Origin: Rhodamnia argentea
Taxonomy: Eukaryota > Streptophyta > Magnoliopsida > Myrtales > Myrtaceae
Length of the DNA stretch: 64,000 bases
Direction of reading: 5' to 3'
Assembly (NCBI RefSeq): GCF_020921035.1
Contig: NC_063155.1
Location: forward strand, 6,247,001-6,311,000
Shown here piece after piece: positions 1 to 12,205 of this stretch; the stretch's first letter is position 1, and the number at the start of each line of letters is the position of its first letter. Made by a program: the position numbers and the translations under genes. Under the pieces are notes generated by a model. The model did no database searches and had not been told where the DNA came from. It saw nothing but the letters and a program-made list of their open reading frames with translations.

Positions 1-181
1 TTGGCGGCCGATCCCGACACCGACATCGATGGACTAAGGCGCGGGCGCAGGGGATTTGGAAACGGGCATGAGTTCGGGCCTAGCCTCGATGAACCCGAGC
101 TTTGAAGTCAAGGACTCAAGCCTAGTCTCGATATTACCGAGCTTGGTGTCTTGAGCGTAGTGACCGGGGTCTTGGGCTCAA
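1..181. other. intergenic, no gene seen
   Basis: GC-moderate sequence with short repeats of phrases such as gagctt and gcctcgat. The open frames here are short and do not look coding. Confidence 0.4.
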
Positions 182-189
182 CCTAGATG

Positions 190-1297
190 TAGGGGTGAGC
201 AAACCGGACCGGACCGGGCGGGTTGATCCGGTCCTTGAGGGGGGCGGTTCGATCCCCTGTCCCAATAAATGGGACCGATGACCGAGCAATCTGGTCCTCG
301 ATTCCAGGTGGATGGGACCGACCTGCACCGGACCACCCATAATATATAATTATTTTATATATAAATATATACAATTAAAAAAATAAAGCTTTCATTTGTT
401 TTTAATGTTTATTTCTCGAGCCATTTTTAGTGTTAGGTTGTACATTTTTGACAATGTATCTCCAGAACGTTTTGCATATATGGCATGTTTTTTGCCTGTT
501 AACAATGACACGAATCGTGAAAGAATTGAGTAGCGGTTTAGTTGGAACCATGAAAGCATGTCCGAGTTGAATGCTAGCGAAACCACTTTACGAGAATGGT
601 TTATATCAATTTCTCTTTGAAACTCGAACAACCCTTTATTATGAGTGTACACTTAATGTTTACAAGCATGTCCGAGTTGAATGCTAGCGTTTATATCAAT
701 GCTAGCGAAACCACTTAATGTTATGAATGCAGTCTATCCTATTTATTATGAGTGTACACTGGCCTATTATTTCTAGAAAGAAACGATTCAATCGATTCAT
801 TTAATATAGAGGTAGCAATTTCTTACTGTTCATGCGTTTCAGTTGTTCATTTTAATGAGTAGTCCTATATTTTGTTTTTGCACCATCCGTTTAATGAACA
901 ACATCACTATTAATATGCATTCGCCAGCCAGATTTTTTCGATTATGTCATTTATATATCTCTATTGTGTCGGAGATTACACCAATATCATTCTTAAGTCT
1001 ACCATTCTATGAAGACACGCCTTCATTACAAAGCTAAGAAAATTGAACCGGCGTGGTTTTTTAATTCAACCGGGGGTATAGATTGTAAATTAACATGCAA
1101 TCGAAGCATATTGTATTTCAAGTGTTATATTTTTATAAACAGCTGGTGTTAGGGCCCCAACTAGGCCGGGACCGGGACCAGACAGGACAGCTGGTCTCGA
1201 TCCGATCCTTGGTCCCGAAAATTTAGGGATCGGGACTACCGGTCCGGTCTACGGTTCCATACCGAGACCGGACCGGCCCAAATCATGCACACCCCTA
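190..1297. mobile_element. non-autonomous hAT-like element with 8-bp target duplication
   Basis: The left end reads taggggtgagca and the right end tgcacacccctA, a near-perfect terminal inverted repeat. The flanks carry an identical 8-bp duplication, cctagatg (182-189 and 1298-1305). TIRs of the form TAGGGGTG with 8-bp target duplications are typical of hAT transposons. Both ends inside the TIR are rich in the phrase ggaccgg (190-340 and 1150-1280). The AT-rich core has no transposase frame and contains local duplications (the phrase agcatgtccgagttgaatgc occurs near 552 and 666). It depends on a transposase supplied elsewhere. Confidence 0.85.
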
Positions 1298-2014
1298 CCT
1301 AGATGTACTTAGGCTAGGACGCTGGAGGACTAGCTAGGCTCAGCTCGACTGCCAAGGGTCTCAAGAACTAACGATGGGGGCTCTCGTTCCCAAACGCAGA
1401 GTTTCTATTCCAAACATCAATACATGGTTTCAATTTTTTAACGATGAAATTATCATCCCGAAGTTAAGTTTTCGTAGGAAAATATTTTCATAGTGGCCTG
1501 TTCTGTAGATTAGAAAAATATTTTTCGTTGAGCCATTTTCTTAAGCGATCCAAATATTTAAAAAATTTAAAAAAATCGTAAAATACATTTTTTTTTACGA
1601 AACAAACTATCGAATTTAGGAAAGTCTGATGTCCGCGTTTCCAAGGTGCCGATCGAAAAACGCGAGCGAATGGATGGGACCCAGGAGATTAAGCCCTTTT
1701 GTTCCCGCACCGGTTGATTGAGAAATCTCTGATGCTAATGCCGCCAACTCAGCCGGTCCCTGATAAGGATGGGCCCCACTGCGCATATGATTTAATCCGG
1801 TGCTCGCCCCCGCCCACGACTCCACCAAATCGCCACCGCCGATCACCAAGACGTGCTGACCGCTCGAAAATCAACGGCGCCTAATTCTCGCCAACTCCTC
1901 CGCCAAAACTTCAAATATCTTCGACGAATCGATAGATACACCGAACGATCGCTTCGCCAGCCCGCCAAAGTCATATTTTTGTTTAACCCGCTTGACAAGG
2001 GAAAAGAAAGAAAA
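1298..2014. other. spacer and probable promoter/5' leader of the hydrolase gene
   Basis: AT-rich to about 1620, then more GC-rich towards the first exon at 2015. No separate gene seen. An upstream in-frame ATG at 1853 would extend the hydrolase by 54 residues. Confidence 0.4.
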
Positions 2015-5000
2015 ATGTCGGGTCTTCTTTCGGATCTCCGCTTGGTAGCCCGCTTGGCCGGTCCTTCTAGAAGGAAACAAGGCACGGTTCCGTGGGCCCG
2101 ATCCGTTTCGGTACCCGGTCCCTGGCCGCCGGCGAACCGGGCCGGGCCTCTGGCTCCGCGGCTGAGGGCGTTGGTCGCGGGCGAGAAGCCAGCGATCTGC
2201 ACGGCCGACGAGCTCCATTACGTCCCGGTGTCCGGCTCCGAGTGGAAGCTCGCTCTCTGGCGCTACCTCCCTTCTCCGAATGTATGACCGCCGCCGCCGT
2301 CGTCGTTACGCGTTCTTCGAGCTTCTTGTTGTTGTTGTTGTTCCGTGTTGCATTGCGCGATTTTGAAGAATGTCGTGATTTTCTTGTGTTTTTTGGGTGA
2401 TGATGATTTCCTGTTCTTTTGCAGGCGACTCGGAGGAATCACCCGCTTTTGCTGCTAAGTGGAGTTGGAACCAATGCGATCGGATACGATCTCTCTCCCG
2501 AGGTTAACGTTACATCCGTTTTCGTCATTCTGAATGCATTTTGTCGCATGTCGCCAAATTCAACGTGACCTTCTGTGATCTAGCTAGCTTGTGAAGCTGG
2601 TTTTGCTTTCTCCTTTGTGTTCTCCTCTGTCAAATTGGAAATCATGCTCTTCTGGTTAGAATTCTCAATTCTCATCCAGTTTTGCCGAATTCTTATCGGG
2701 TGTCTCCTTGTGTTGGGCTCTGATGGAGGTTATCATGGAAGGTCCTACTTGTTAGTGTTGAGAAAAAGGAAGCACCCACATGATGCATGGAGACTAATGG
2801 AATTGCTTAATGCATGGATTGGGCATGACGAAATGAATTTTGTATGAAAGGAGGTCATGCTTCGTGCTCTGTCAAGTGGTCGGTGTTTCTGGATTCATTC
2901 ATTTTCAGCTGATCTTATAGCGGCTCGGATGGTCGGGATTTTATTTCGCAAAATACAGTGTTAAACTTAAAACATTTGGCTGTTTTGGGTGCGATTGACT
3001 GTTAAACTGCGATGGTGTGTTATCCCGTCTATAGAGCAGATGAGTGTTGCATAAACAGTCACTAGAGGCTTGATAAATAGAGAACATGATTTGGATTCTA
3101 TTGTAGTGCCAAGCCATTTAAATTTTTCTTTTTTTTATCACATCTTTTATCTTTAAGGAGGTCTAGTTGGAAATGTGATGCTATGTCAATTTGACAAGCG
3201 AGTATTAAATTATCGGTCCTGACAAAACTTCTGCCATATCTTGGTAGAAATAAAATGTGGAAAAGTCTATATGCGTTACATTAATTATGCAATTGTCACG
3301 TGCAAAACTCAACTGCAGCATGTCGTTGTTCTCCTTTAAAGGACATCAATTATTTTGATTTTTCTAGGCCTCGTTTGCACGACATATGAGTAGCCAAGGA
3401 TTTGACACATGGATACTAGAAGTTCGAGGTGCTGGGCTGAGTGCAAGGCAATTGGACTATGAAGAGGCTAAGCGATCCCTTAATGCGGTGTCTGATTGGA
3501 CAGAATCAGGTAACAAGTATAGAACCCTGTTCTATCAGCATCAGGATTGCCATCAACCGGTGCCATTGATTTATTTGCTGCTGAAGTCTCTCCATCTAGA
3601 GAGAACGGAACTTTTTTGGAGTTAATTCAGAATTTATCAGGTTTTATGACTGGAGGTTACTTAGGAACTGCTCTGAGGATTAGAAGTAATGCTTTATCCT
3701 TAATGTCTTTATTCTCTGAATTTCAGTGTTGTTAGCGGGGCAAAGCTCCAACATCATTAGCCAACTGAGGGATTTCAGTAAAAAACTAGTGGATATCATC
3801 GAAAGAGGTCAAAACGTGGTGCCATCGCCGTTGGTTGGCCTACAAGAGCGCCTTTCCAGCACATTGGAAGATTTCCAAAAGCAACTGGATGTTATTGAGA
3901 ATTACGATTGGGACTTCGACCACTATCTAGAGGAGGATGTGCCCACTGCGGTGAGGTGACATTTCTTCATTTTGGAAATCATATTTAACTACTTGGCATT
4001 TGATGTGAATGTTCTTTGCAGGAGCTAGGCCAGAATTAAAGCTTCTGTGCTTATCCTATTGGCGGTGATGGATAAAATCTAATTTGTTGCTATTATGTTA
4101 GATGGACTACTTAAGGACTTACTCCAAATCAAAAGATAGCAAGTTGCTTGCAATTGGTCACTCCATGGGAGGTATCTTGCTGTATGCCATGCTCTCAAGA
4201 TACGGTAATCCAGTTTCTTAGACTTTATCATTTCCAATTCACATGAACTGACAGAATAAGATATGATAAGATCAAGCTGCTCGGTCTGTTAGTTAATGAG
4301 AAGAATTGCAGTTTGCTTGGTAGCTATATCCTTAACGATTTAAGACCTTATTTATAAATGTGTCACCAGTATCCTCTCGTCCATTAAATGTGCCTCCCCT
4401 TTAGGTAATGCGGGCAAAGATCCTGGGTTGGTGTCAGTTGCTACTCTGGGGTCATCTCTTGACTACACATCCTCTAGATCATCATTGAAATGGCTCTTAC
4501 CTCTGGCAAGTGATAGGTTTTTTTTCTTTTTTTCAAAATTTTTCCATTTTATTTAATCTTTGTATTGATGGCGGTCTCATCTTGAACTAATGTTCGGTTA
4601 ATGTGCGCACAGGTGGAACCTGCGCAGGCTCTGAATGTCCCTGTTGTTCCTCTTGGCGGATTGATTGCTGCAGCTCATCCATTGGCATCACGTCCTCCTT
4701 TCTCATGGTTGAATCTGCAAATTTCTGCTCAGGCCATGATGCACCCAGAGTTGATGGAGAAGCTTGTTATGAACAATTTCGGTGAGTGCAAGTTGTGCAA
4801 CTATGTTTTTCCTTCTTTACCCCGTGTGAGTAACCGATTTTCATTCTGCAAGTAGGTATTTTACTTGGATGAAATTAAGCTGCAAGAAATAGACTGAATA
4901 TGGAGAACTAAGTAACAAAGTTTGACGGTTTTGAGATTGATACAGTTTGTTCCACTAGGCTGAATTTGTTGCATGCCAAATAATCTATTTAATAATAAAT

Positions 5001-6208
5001 TTCCGGAGACAGGGCATTTCCTCCAAGAAATATTCTCTTTTACATGCATATTCAGTAAGGACATCTCATGTATTACAGTTTGAGATATTTCACGGATTTC
5101 GCTTATCAGGCGATTGTGAATTTGAAACTCAAGCTCTATTGATATAGTCGTCTTAGTTAGATAGGATTTAACATCCTGCTCTTACATATAGATGAAGGGT
5201 TGATGAGGCTTTTAATAGTGCTCCAGGGGTGATGAGGCTTTTAATAGTGCTCCAGTTTCTCCTTAATCCTCAAATTGGATGTAGTGGTCCACAGTGCACA
5301 ATTAGTTTGATAGTTGTGAAGAGTTTGGTTTGGTACTACAGGAGTATGAAACTCTATCATATTGAATACTGTCTCCTGCAGTAATAGCACGCCCATATGA
5401 TTTAATGTACTCAGCAGATGATTCTCTTCATCAAAGCTGCCTCCATGAATTATGCTAGACAGATCTTCCACGAGCTATTTGGGTGGTTGGCCTGTATGTG
5501 GGAGGCATCGTCAACGAATCATTTCATTTCTAAGTACTTCCGTGCCTTCAGTGAGATGTCATTGGTAATAAGATCTGTGTCGATGATTAAATCTCGCCAC
5601 CTTACGCAGGCACAGTTCCTGCTAGGCTTCTCTTACAGCTGACGACAGCATTTCAAGACGGTGGATTATGTGACCGGAGGGGGACTTTCTTTTACAAAGA
5701 TCATATAGATAAATGCAATGTCCCAGTCTTAGCCCTCGCTGGAGATCTAGATCTCATATGTCCACCCGATGCCGTATATGGTATGCTACTGGTGTATTAC
5801 TTCCTCAACTAGCCCGTACATCGACTCTCTGTATCATAATCTTTACTCTCTGGTGATGGTGATTCTATGTGGAGCAGAAACGGCAAAGCTTATACCGAAG
5901 CATCTGCTGACTTACAAAGTGTTTGGTGAGCCGGGCGGTCCACATTATGCTCACTATGATCTGGTGGGTGGTGGAATGGTATGGAAGGCTCACCATCTCT
6001 ATTTTTTTTTGAACACCGATAATCTATACTTCCACACCTGTATTTTCTGCATTCTTCTATTGTGATTTTTGAATGATGGCACTCAGTATTCTTCTACTCT
6101 CAATTTGCCTTTAATCGAATGGCATCTTAAACTTATTTCTTCATGTAGGCACCTGCTCAAGTCTATCCGTGCATAATCCAGTTCCTCAATCGCCACGGCA
6201 GGATTTGA
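2015..6208 (+). CDS. alpha/beta hydrolase, UCP031088-like (Arabidopsis At1g73750/At1g15060 type)
   Basis: Putative serine hydrolase; substrate unknown. Exons as read: 2015-2281, 2425-2502, 3368-3509, 3727-3950, 4102-4204, 4405-4505, 4613-4781, 5610-5780, 5878-5978, 6149-6208. All junctions keep phase, giving about 471 residues. Visible motifs: LLLLSGVGTNAIGYDLSPE (oxyanion-side strand), GFDTWILEVRGAG, the nucleophile elbow GHSMGG (Ser about 258), the acid-loop segment LALAGDLDLICPP, and GPHYAHYD with the likely catalytic His. Two oddities: intron 6 must begin GC (CTG|GCAAGT at 4506) to stay in frame, and sequence after 3509 looks coding in a shifted frame to 3640 (see findings). The start at 2015 was chosen for the N-terminus MSGLLSDLR; an in-frame ATG at 1853 is the alternative. 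It lies tail to tail with the RING gene. Family assignment comes from recalled homologues and is fairly firm; the biochemical role is not known. Confidence 0.85.
4506..4612 (+). other. GC-AG intron in the hydrolase gene
   Basis: The exon ends ...tta cct ctg, followed by gcaagtga, which is the strong GC donor consensus. The acceptor is gcgcacag before gtg gaa cct. Using the nearby GT at 4510 shifts the frame into early stops, whereas the GC donor gives LPLVEPAQAL, matching the family pattern in length. Confidence 0.7.
5201..5258. repeat. 29-bp tandem duplication inside a hydrolase intron
   Basis: Two copies of a unit beginning tgatgaggcttttaatagtg, starting at 5201 and 5230. Confidence 0.85.
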
Positions 6209-7095
6209 TAATTTCCTCTGATTTTATTCTTTTGTCCTCAAATCCCAAAATCTAAAGTAGAATCCACAATGGAGGTGCACTCGATCTGGTTCTTGTATAT
6301 CGCATCAGTGACTGTACAGTGTCGACCTGTAAAATTTTCTTGTACTACTGAAAGTTGTAGAAAGCACGTGAACAATGCGTGCGAAGAAACATCCTTTGTA
6401 CATGTGGAAGGACATAGAAGTGGTGTTGATGCCCAAGACATGAACCCATTGAACTAATGGACATACCAGACATTGTCAATGGGGTTGACTTAGTCGTTTA
6501 AGATTCCAAAAACACAGCTGGATAACTCTTCAAAACTTCGATATGGCCATGGTGCAATATTCATTTATTTCTCATCGATCTGCCTAGCCGATATGAAACT
6601 TAGCAAAATTCAGGATACTTCGGTCGATCAGCTTTGGCACTAGTCGCTGCAAATTCACATTCTTGTTACCACTCGAAACTATCTTTATCGTCGCCAGAAC
6701 AGCAGTTACTGTGACTTTCTTCCACGGATACCTTTCCTTCCCCCTTTCCCAAAAGAGACTACTAAACAAGAGTCACCAAGCACATCATTTTAGCAATACA
6801 TTTGAAGCATCTGTTGATTAGCCCCTCCATACAAATGAAATGTATATGTCATCAGAGAGTATAAATTGGATAAGTTATCATCAGATTGAAACATCTCAGA
6901 CAATTCCGAATCATATATTTTAGAATTGAAACCAAAAAAAAATTGCCGAAGGAGAACAAAAAATCAAACTTCAACAATGAGGATGGGTGTGAACTGCATC
7001 TGGATCGAAAAGAATGGGTTCTCCTAATATAGGAAACAAAACCTATACAATGAGGGCTGAGGAAGCAGTTGCCAAGGCTAAGATTCGCGAGGATT
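6209..7095. other. convergent intergenic region
   Basis: Holds the 3' ends of the hydrolase (+) and RING (-) genes. No additional coding exon recognised. Confidence 0.5.
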
Positions 7096-10000
7096 CTAGG
7101 ACTGAGCCACCACTTCGGACTTGCAAACCGGGCATGCATTCTTCTGCCCAAGCCACTGCTTTATGCATTCCATATGATACCCGTGCCCGCAATTCAACTT
7201 CCCGAGCTCATCGCCTTCTTCAAATTCTTCCTGCATCCGGAAATCATTAACAGCAGAGTGAATAAAAAGGAAGATAAGGGCAAATTGACCCGAGAATGCA
7301 AGTAGATCCGTTTTCTTTATATTGCGAAACCGAGTAAAAGGTTTTTTCATCTTACTTGGCAAATGCTGCACTTCCTATCTGCTTTTGCAGCGAAATGACG
7401 CGCCAAATCATTCAGATTTGTGAGCTTGATTTTTCTGATGCAGTGAGCTATCTGATCGCCTTTGAGGCCAGTACTCACGTAGCCAATCCTATCGCCAAGC
7501 TCAAGCAATTGCTGTGAGCAACACCCAGGAAGAAGGTGTCGATAAGTAACACATAGAACGTTCAGGTCAGATCAACATGAGCGCCAGACGGAGCTTGTCT
7601 TGTATATCATATTTACCTCATAAGTCATATTATCAATGTCGAGTCTCCAGCCTCGGTAACGATCGAGTGAGTCTAACCTTCCTCCCATCACAAGGCTTGT
7701 GTGAAGCACCATAATCTGCAAGCACTCAGATGACCAAATTCTACATTAATCAACCAACTCGACGAATTACTTCAGTAAAATGCAAAATCTTTATCGGGTA
7801 CAAGCTTTGAACAGTTCATAGAACTCTGGAGTCCTGGCACAGCTTTGCCTCAACAGCATTACAATGTAGATTGTTTCTCATAAGAACTCCGGCTTAAATT
7901 CTGTCATGAACAGACCCAGGTAACCTCAAATGCTTCAAATGATCACGGATAAGCCAAAACCAGCAACAAGTTTTCATGTGATCCATCTCCAGTTCCAGCC
8001 TTGAATATTCACAAATTTCCTACCCACACATTGAAATTACACATATTTTTCCACCCAAGATCCTTGTGTACAGCCATCCAGTTAAGCAGCAATTTCAAAA
8101 TCCATATTTTTTTTGGCAAGACACAGCGTGCATGTGACACTATAACAATTCTCTTAGAAGCATCTTCACTCCCAGGTTAAGTAATGTGACTGAAAATATA
8201 TAGGACAGAACAAACATAGACATCTTCAAAGAAGGGATGAATTGAAAACTAAAACCATATTTCCATATTAATGGCACAGCAACAGTATGTCTCAAAAATT
8301 ACTCATAACAGGCTATTCTAGGTTCTCCGAATCACTATTAATTCAGATATAATATCATTAATACTTTTGATAGCTCACAGGTCATCTATATCTTCAGTCA
8401 TGCTTCTCTCTGATCACAGAGGAAAATGTCAGTTCTTCTGTCTGTTTAAGCCAGTCTACAAAGAAGTTGAGAACAATCACGTGATATGCATTGTGTTGTT
8501 TCAACTTATGTCACCAACGAAAATTATCAAGATATAAAGCAAATTAACCAACGAGCAATGTGGCGTGTGAGGAGCTTGATGTGGTAAGTGCCGTTAAGTC
8601 CACTCAAAAGATTCAGATAAAACAAAACATAGAAATAAAGTTAGCATCTGTCCTTAAGCAGACCTTACACAGGGTAGAGACTAAAATGAAATTACACTAA
8701 AAAGCTAGAAACATGGAAACTTTTTCTCATCGATCCATTCTATTTCGCACAGCCTAGCACATAACTATCGATAACATCCAAGTCTCTAAAGAGGGGAAAA
8801 CCAAAAAAAAAAGAAAACAAACCATTTACAGTGTCAGAAATTAGAAAGATGAAGCTTTTCTCCGCTTTGTGGATGCAAAACATAGAGCTTTTGCTTATGC
8901 AAGAAACCTTGATAGAACAGTACTCTAGGCACAAAAGCGTGAAATTTACGACATGAAACTAACTATAGGCATCCTTTACTCGCTTACATCTTGATGCAGG
9001 TGAATCTTAAGACAGACACACCCATCCTCCCACAGAAGTTTCTTTTTTTCCCCCTTATCTGGTGATATGCGAGAGGGATGTCGTTTCACGGGACAAATGA
9101 ATTGAGAGAAGAACCCCCAGTTCATCTCCTCACATAGAAATTACTCGGAAGAGACATAGCATGATCAAGAGTGAGTGCATTTGAAACAAACCTCAGCAAG
9201 GCCTTCAGGTGAAGGATGTCGAATATGGCGGTAGCGGCGAGGTCCAGGCACATATGCTTCCGACCCCGGGTGACTGGTTCCAAAGGCGGGGTCGGAATCC
9301 AGAACGAACTCTTCTGGATTCACAGTCCGCCGTGAGACACAAAGTCGCTGCCAAAAAATGATCAATAACCCTATCTTAGAAACAATCTGCTACTGGACAC
9401 TTAATGGTGCAAAAACCAAAACTTTCCATCTCCTTGCAGAAGCAAATAGTCCACACAGGACAGAAACGGCAGAACAGCAAAATATCAAGAGTACGTAAGC
9501 GATGATTAAGATCACCTTCCACAGAGAAACCACTTAAACTTTCACAAACGCAGAGAGAGAGAGTCTTCCTCTTCCGATCAAACCATGGCGAAATAGATAA
9601 GATGGCAAACAGAACCGTGATTCTCTCCAAATAAAATCAAACTGTGACTCTTTGTGATCCTATGTGAATAACAAGAAGAAAACAAGATTCTCAAACATCA
9701 GCAAATTTTACCTCAAAACAGATTAGATCAACGCAAATCTTTGCGAATCATCGGTCCAAATATGAGCTCAACCAAAAACAAAACAGAGTATGGTCAGTCC
9801 ATTCAGCGAGCGGCTTTTATATGGAATGAGTGGTGCCTGTGAATTCGCTATGGGAAAGATTTAAAAGGAATTACCTTTCGAACACAAAAGACAAAACGAA
9901 GATCACATCGTATAATAGTAAGAGATTATTTAACCTATACTAACTTCAAAATATCCAATCCACGAATCTGTATGCAAATGCTATAACCCAAGAGAAAATA

Positions 10001-10879
10001 GCCAAATTTGACATATTTTCAATAGCATCATCAAACCCCATAAAAAAGGAGGAAAATTCAATGAGCTCTAAATTCAAGATTACCCTTTTCCTCTTCCCTA
10101 TCTAAAGAAACGCCAAAAGATTATTTATTACTCGCTGACACCGAGAGAACCAAAATCTTGTTCAACAAAGAAAGACGCAAAGCATCAATCTTTAGCTCTC
10201 TTTTCCGTTCAGAAATTAAGTAAAGCATCCATCGGTGGCATTAAATTCACATTAGGAGAAGGAAAATCTAGAGATTGGTGATAAAAATGAAGAGGATAAT
10301 GCAATTTTTTTTTACCTCTCTTGGACCAATATTATCGCCATCCATCATCCCTCTTGCAGACAAGTTCCTCCTGCCGACCACCACACAGTCGGCATCAGCA
10401 GCTGAGAAGCCAATTCCAGGACCACACCAAGCGTCCTCAGCCACCACGCAAGAAGACCCAGAATTGCAACCCCCGAAGCTTGACCCACCACCATCGACCC
10501 CCACTGTTTGATTGCCACCGCCACCGCCACCGCCACCGCCACCTCTCTTCTGTTTCTTCTTCTTCACCTTCCTCTTCTCCCAATCCGCGGATGCCCTAAT
10601 CACTGCTGGCACAGAGACCTGCTGCGATGCGGAGGCCGTGCACCCGAGCCCCCTGAATCTTGACGATGCGAAATGCTTCTTCTTGGTGGGGTTCATGGTC
10701 GTGGGCACGTGTTCATTGGGGGATTCCGGGTGAAGGAATGAAGATATGGTGGGTTTAGTGCGGTTTGGAGGGACGAAGAGTGAAGGACTTGGATCTGTGG
10801 TTTCTTGAATGGGATTGCTGAGTTGGTTTCTCGGCCTTCTGGGTTTGGTGTGCTCAGAGCTCTCTCCCAAAACAGGCAT
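7096..10879 (-). CDS. RING-H2 zinc finger protein, probable E3 ubiquitin ligase
   Basis: Five exons on the minus strand: 10316-10879, 9192-9347, 7617-7715, 7356-7511 and 7096-7230, all joined in phase 0, giving about 369 residues. The C-terminus carries a complete RING-H2 finger: Cys321, Cys324, Cys339, His341, His344, Cys347, Cys358 and Cys361 (core KCSICQ...LNCGHGYHMECI...CPVC). Such fingers bind two zinc ions and recruit an E2 ubiquitin-conjugating enzyme. Upstream is a conserved stretch (YRGWRLDIDNMTYEQLLELG, GDRIGYVSTGL) seen in plant RING proteins of the At1g73760/At1g17970 type. Residues 1-188 are low-complexity, with a basic patch (KKKKQKR) running into ten glycines encoded by a CCGCCA-type microsatellite. 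The substrate is unknown. Order beside the alpha/beta hydrolase matches my memory of At1g73750-At1g73760. Confidence 0.88.
10514..10543. repeat. coding (CCGCCA)n microsatellite encoding polyglycine
   Basis: Repeating ccaccg on the plus strand, read as glycine codons on the minus strand in exon 1 of the RING gene. Confidence 0.85.
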
Positions 10880-10886
10880 GGTTTCT

Positions 10887-10888
<2 letters not shown>

Positions 10889-10918
<30 letters not shown>
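10889..10918. repeat. (GA)15 microsatellite, 5' leader of the RING gene
   Basis: Uninterrupted GA run just upstream of the minus-strand ATG at 10879. In transcript sense it is a (TC)n tract, common in plant 5' leaders. Confidence 0.9.
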
Positions 10919-10921
<3 letters not shown>

Positions 10922-11844
10922 TATATTTAGGGTGATTAGGCTTAGAAGAGAAGAATGAGTGTTGCAGATAGAGGGATTCTTTTAGTGAAGAGAGAGAGAG
11001 GACTCTTTGAATTCTTGATCTTTTTGGTTTTGAATTTTCCCCTTTTTCTCTTTTCCTCTCCTGGCTTCTGCAATTCCTGTGACAAAGATTTAATTTTTAT
11101 CTTCTCTCCTTCTTTTCTGGCCATAAAGATTTAATTTTGGTGATGTTGGGTTGTTGAGTGGGCTGCGGTTTGTCTTCTTGTAGGAAATGGTGGGAATTCT
11201 TTTGCCGGGAAACATGAAAGACTGTAGGCCTCTGCTGGAACCTCTGCAAACCGAGCTTTTTGCTTTTTCTAAGCTTTGACAGATTCTACTCATCAATGGG
11301 GAGATCAGGAGGAGTGCTCTCTCTCTTTATTACATAAACATTTTACCTTTTCGTTTCAGAAATTTCGATAAAAAAAAAAGATAAATGAAACCCTTTTTCC
11401 CCTTCGGACCTGGTTGTCTTGGTTGAGGTGGTGGAGAGAGGAAGTTGCAGGAGAGGGGGAGAAGACACAGTGTGTGCACAAAAAGTCGGATTTGTGCAGC
11501 AGTGTCGACAGCATTTGAATGGGGCCCAGTTCGTCATCATCCCCAATGAAGCTAATCACAAGGTCAAAAATTGCATTTTTAACTTGCATTTTTTTTTTTG
11601 GCATTGTGGGAGTACTATTGTCTTGTTCCGATTTTCCATCTCTTTTTGCTTAGGCTTAGCACTAGGATTGGGATTGGGATTGCAACTATCATAGCTTGGC
11701 ATTTCATTAAGGCCCCCCCCACAAAAACAGTTGTAATCATGTGCGCTGCTAATATGTCTTCAGACAAAAGCATCCAATTCGGTGGGGCCCATGCATGTAT
11801 CACACGGTTCCACATTTAAGGCCCCTCATCTTCCGTCTCATCAT
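10919..11844. other. upstream region of the RING gene, no further gene seen
   Basis: GA/CT-rich and poly-A patches. Short open frames on both strands lack conserved motifs. Confidence 0.4.
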
Positions 11845-12205
11845 AGTTAATACTGTAAAAAAACCCTAATCTGGTACAAATATAATAAGTATATACCAAA
11901 CCGATACACCCGTAATAAATTTATTTTCTGTTAGTTTCTGTTAGATTTTATCATTAAATTGCCGAATTAGATGACAAGCGACAGTCGACAAACGTATCAT
12001 TTGAAATTTTTATCATTCATTCGTCACATGTTTAATAGTTTGTAGTTTTTCGGGGCAATAACCCAATTTCATAAAAACTAACGGAGATAAATCTGTCACG
12101 AGTCCATCAATTTGAAATTTTTCGTGATCATAAAATTAGTTTGAGGTAAACTTATCACGAGTGTACTAATTTGAGATTCTTCGTTAATATTAACCCATCT
12201 CAATA
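11845..12205. repeat. dispersed repeat family R1, copy A
   Basis: Made of several 40-45 bp phrases of the type gtcacgagtgtactaatttgagatt followed by ttcgtnatattaaccca, some inverted. Related copies lie near 22540, 37535 and 51240. Confidence 0.65.

Noticed and set aside
10268..10315. Extension of RING exon 1 past the donor (VKKNCIILFIF...)
   Set aside because: Intron read-through; GAG|GTAAAA is a good donor and the next exon continues in phase.
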